Origin: JAVVEZ01 sp032250895
GTDB lineage: Bacteria; Pseudomonadota; Gammaproteobacteria; Pseudomonadales; Pseudohongiellaceae
Direction of reading: 5' to 3'
Length of the DNA stretch: 6,876 nt
NCBI GenBank assembly: GCA_032250895.1
Contig: JAVVEZ010000128.1
Coordinates: 1 to 6,876, forward strand
In this document: one piece after another, positions 5,914 to 6,876 of the stretch
How the letters are laid out: each line of letters opens with the position of its first letter
How positions within the stretch are numbered: position 1 is the first letter of the stretch
Translations under genes and position numbers: made by a program
Notes under the pieces: generated by a model
Databases searched by the model: none
What the model was told of the DNA's origin: nothing
Seen by the model: only the letters and a program-made list of their open reading frames with translations

Positions 5914-6549
5914 TCATTGGCCCCCTGCCTTCGCAGCAGCGATGGTAGCGGGTTTATTCAGAATTTCCTTAATTTTTATCAAAAAATTTTCTCTGTCATA
6001 CGACCCGAATGCTGACATTCTTACTTGATTAAACAAAAACATATAAGCTTCACCAACCTCTTTCATATCGTACATAGTTCCTCTAAAGGTTAACGTTATA
6101 TTGTCTGGATTCAAGGCAAAGAAAAACAAATGTCTTCCCTCTCTAGCGTCGGCTATAGTAGCTTTTTTATGCTCATCAAGAAATTCATACATTCTAAGTA
6201 TAGGCATATCCGCCAACTTTTCCTTTCCTTTTAGAACAGTATCAACTACGACCTCATATTCAATCATGGGCAACCCAATTTTTGACATTTCTATTTCAGA
6301 TATATTCAGTTCTTGCTTAACATCCTCCTTGCTTCTACCATAACCATAAAAAGTTTGATGGCTTAAGATTTCCCCATAACTTCCTTCGACTATAATATCC
6401 GAAGATTCAATAAGATCATCAATTGTTACCGCATAGAAACCATTCTCTTCATCATGACGTAAATTATAAAAAGACTCATTAAGTTGAGCAAATGAATTCT
6501 GAGAAAGCAATAAATAAAATATTAAAGTGTTTCTTATATGTCTGTTCAT
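5914..6549 (-). CDS. Secreted protein of unknown function, paralogue of the 3632-4324 product
   Basis: The 211-residue product is exported: MNRHIRN, a short hydrophobic core, and probable cleavage near SFAQ (19-22). It has no family I can name. The mature part shows IESSDIIVEGSYGEI (47-61), YEVVVDTVLKGKEKL (98-112) and GRHLFFFALNPDN (138-150), matching in order and spacing three segments of the 3632-4324 product (SEVIVRG, IEVSKVLKG, GEILVFLRPDD). A lysine-rich helix IKIKEILNK lies near the C-terminus. No cysteine is present. AAGGAA at 6558-6563 sits 8 nt before the ATG. It follows the metzincin fragment by 56 nt on the same strand, so they may have been one operon. The gene is markedly AT-rich, more so than its paralogue, which suggests separate acquisition or a different source for this segment. 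Confidence 0.8.
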   Translation of the reverse strand: MNRHIRNTLIFYLLLSQNSFAQLNESFYNLRHDEENGFYAVTIDDLIESSDIIVEGSYGEILSHQTFYGYGRSKEDVKQELNISEIEMSKIGLPMIEYEVVVDTVLKGKEKLADMPILRMYEFLDEHKKATIADAREGRHLFFFALNPDNITLTFRGTMYDMKEVGEAYMFLFNQVRMSAFGSYDRENFLIKIKEILNKPATIAAAKAGGQ

Positions 6550-6584
6550 GATAAATATTCCTTGTATGATGAAAAAATTTCTAC

Positions 6585-6608
6585 TAATTTTTATGGTGAT
6601 AAAAATTA
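6585..6608. other. Perfect AT-rich inverted repeat at metzincin stop codon
   Basis: TAATTTTTAT (6585-6594) and ATAAAAATTA (6599-6608) form a perfect 10-bp stem with a 4-nt loop. The stem includes the TAA stop of the metzincin frame. On the minus strand a T-run (6573-6578) follows 6 nt after the stem. With only A-T pairs the stem is weak for a terminator; it could attenuate transcription into the next gene or simply reflect AT-rich sequence. Confidence 0.4.
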
Positions 6609-6876
6609 ATAATTGTTATTAATAAATGCAATCTCATCACTTTGTAAAAACAATGTTGTTATCGCAGTCACAGAAGATGTCATAAAACTTGGAGAAGATG
6701 TAGTGTGCGCCAACCCAGAAACGTGGCCTACTTCGTGTCTCATTACCCTCCTTGCTACCTGATTGAAAAGTAGATCAGCACCCATAATGAGCTGATCATC
6801 AAAATAATAATTATTAAAAATTATGGGTCTTCAGGAAAATTTGTGGGTAAATATTCTCAATTCTGAGCCTCCTGGG
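6606..6876 (-). pseudogene. Matrixin-like (metzincin) zinc metalloprotease, C-terminal fragment with in-frame TGA
   Basis: On the minus strand the frame ending at TAA 6606-6608 encodes RHEVGHVSGLAH, an exact HExxHxxGxxH zinc-binding motif with the catalytic Glu (positions about 6740-6705). Eight residues after the third His comes the Met of the Met-turn (HTTSSPSFM), the same spacing as in matrixins, and then LQSDEIAFINNNY, like the final catalytic helix LxxDDIxxIxxxY. This is therefore the end of an M10-type catalytic domain. Upstream, RPIIFNNYYFDD fits the preceding strand, but a TGA at 6831-6833 interrupts the frame; before it the same frame continues as SELRIFTHKFS to the window edge. The longest ATG-started piece (from 6785) has only 59 residues, too short to be a protease. 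I call it a broken gene; a sequencing error, readthrough or an upstream frameshift are alternatives. The N-terminus lies outside the window. Confidence 0.68.

Noticed and set aside
1..6876. CRISPR array, tRNA, rRNA or toxin-antitoxin locus
   Set aside because: No regularly spaced repeats, no cloverleaf, no ribosomal RNA segments and no recognisable toxin-antitoxin pair were seen on either strand.

Overview
The window joins a conserved chromosomal backbone (about 1-3520) to a lower-GC accessory segment (about 3530-6876). The backbone suggests a free-living, type IV pilus-bearing gammaproteobacterium outside the enterics. It carries the end of a TonB3-like protein, yqgE, ruvX (yqgF), pilT and yggS. 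In pseudomonad-like chromosomes these genes lie near each other in a gshB-tonB-yqgE-yqgF-pyrR-pyrB-pyrC ... pilU-pilT / yggS-proC neighbourhood. These backbone genes are visibly GC-rich; I cannot name the genus.

Backbone layout: tonB C-terminus (+), a structured 159-nt spacer, then yqgE and ruvX (+) separated by 1 nt. pilT (-) runs convergently into ruvX with a 19-nt spacer, and yggS (+) is divergent from pilT across 48 nt. The pyr genes and pilU, expected between ruvX and pilT, are absent. A 16-nt sequence that also follows the tonB stop fills nearly the whole ruvX/pilT spacer, so it may mark a rearrangement scar. proC, expected after yggS, is also absent, and the accessory segment begins there.

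Accessory layout, read on the minus strand from 6876 downwards: (a) the C-terminal end of a matrixin-like metzincin protease with a clear zinc-binding HExxHxxGxxH motif and Met-turn, apparently broken by an in-frame TGA; (b) a small secreted protein of unrecognised function; (c) an imperfect hairpin that looks like a degenerate dispersed repeat; (d) about 730 nt of GC-rich, non-coding, highly structured sequence that starts with GTGCG and reads like the 5' part (mainly domain I) of a group II intron, with no reverse transcriptase and no recognisable domain V; (e) two tightly spaced genes for secreted proteins, of which the second looks like a diverged paralogue of the protein in (b).

No complete defence or mobile system is visible. 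The points most worth following up are the 3'-truncated intron directly abutting a foreign gene, the pair of diverged secreted paralogues, and the stop codon inside the metzincin. All product calls come from reading the sequence without database searches.
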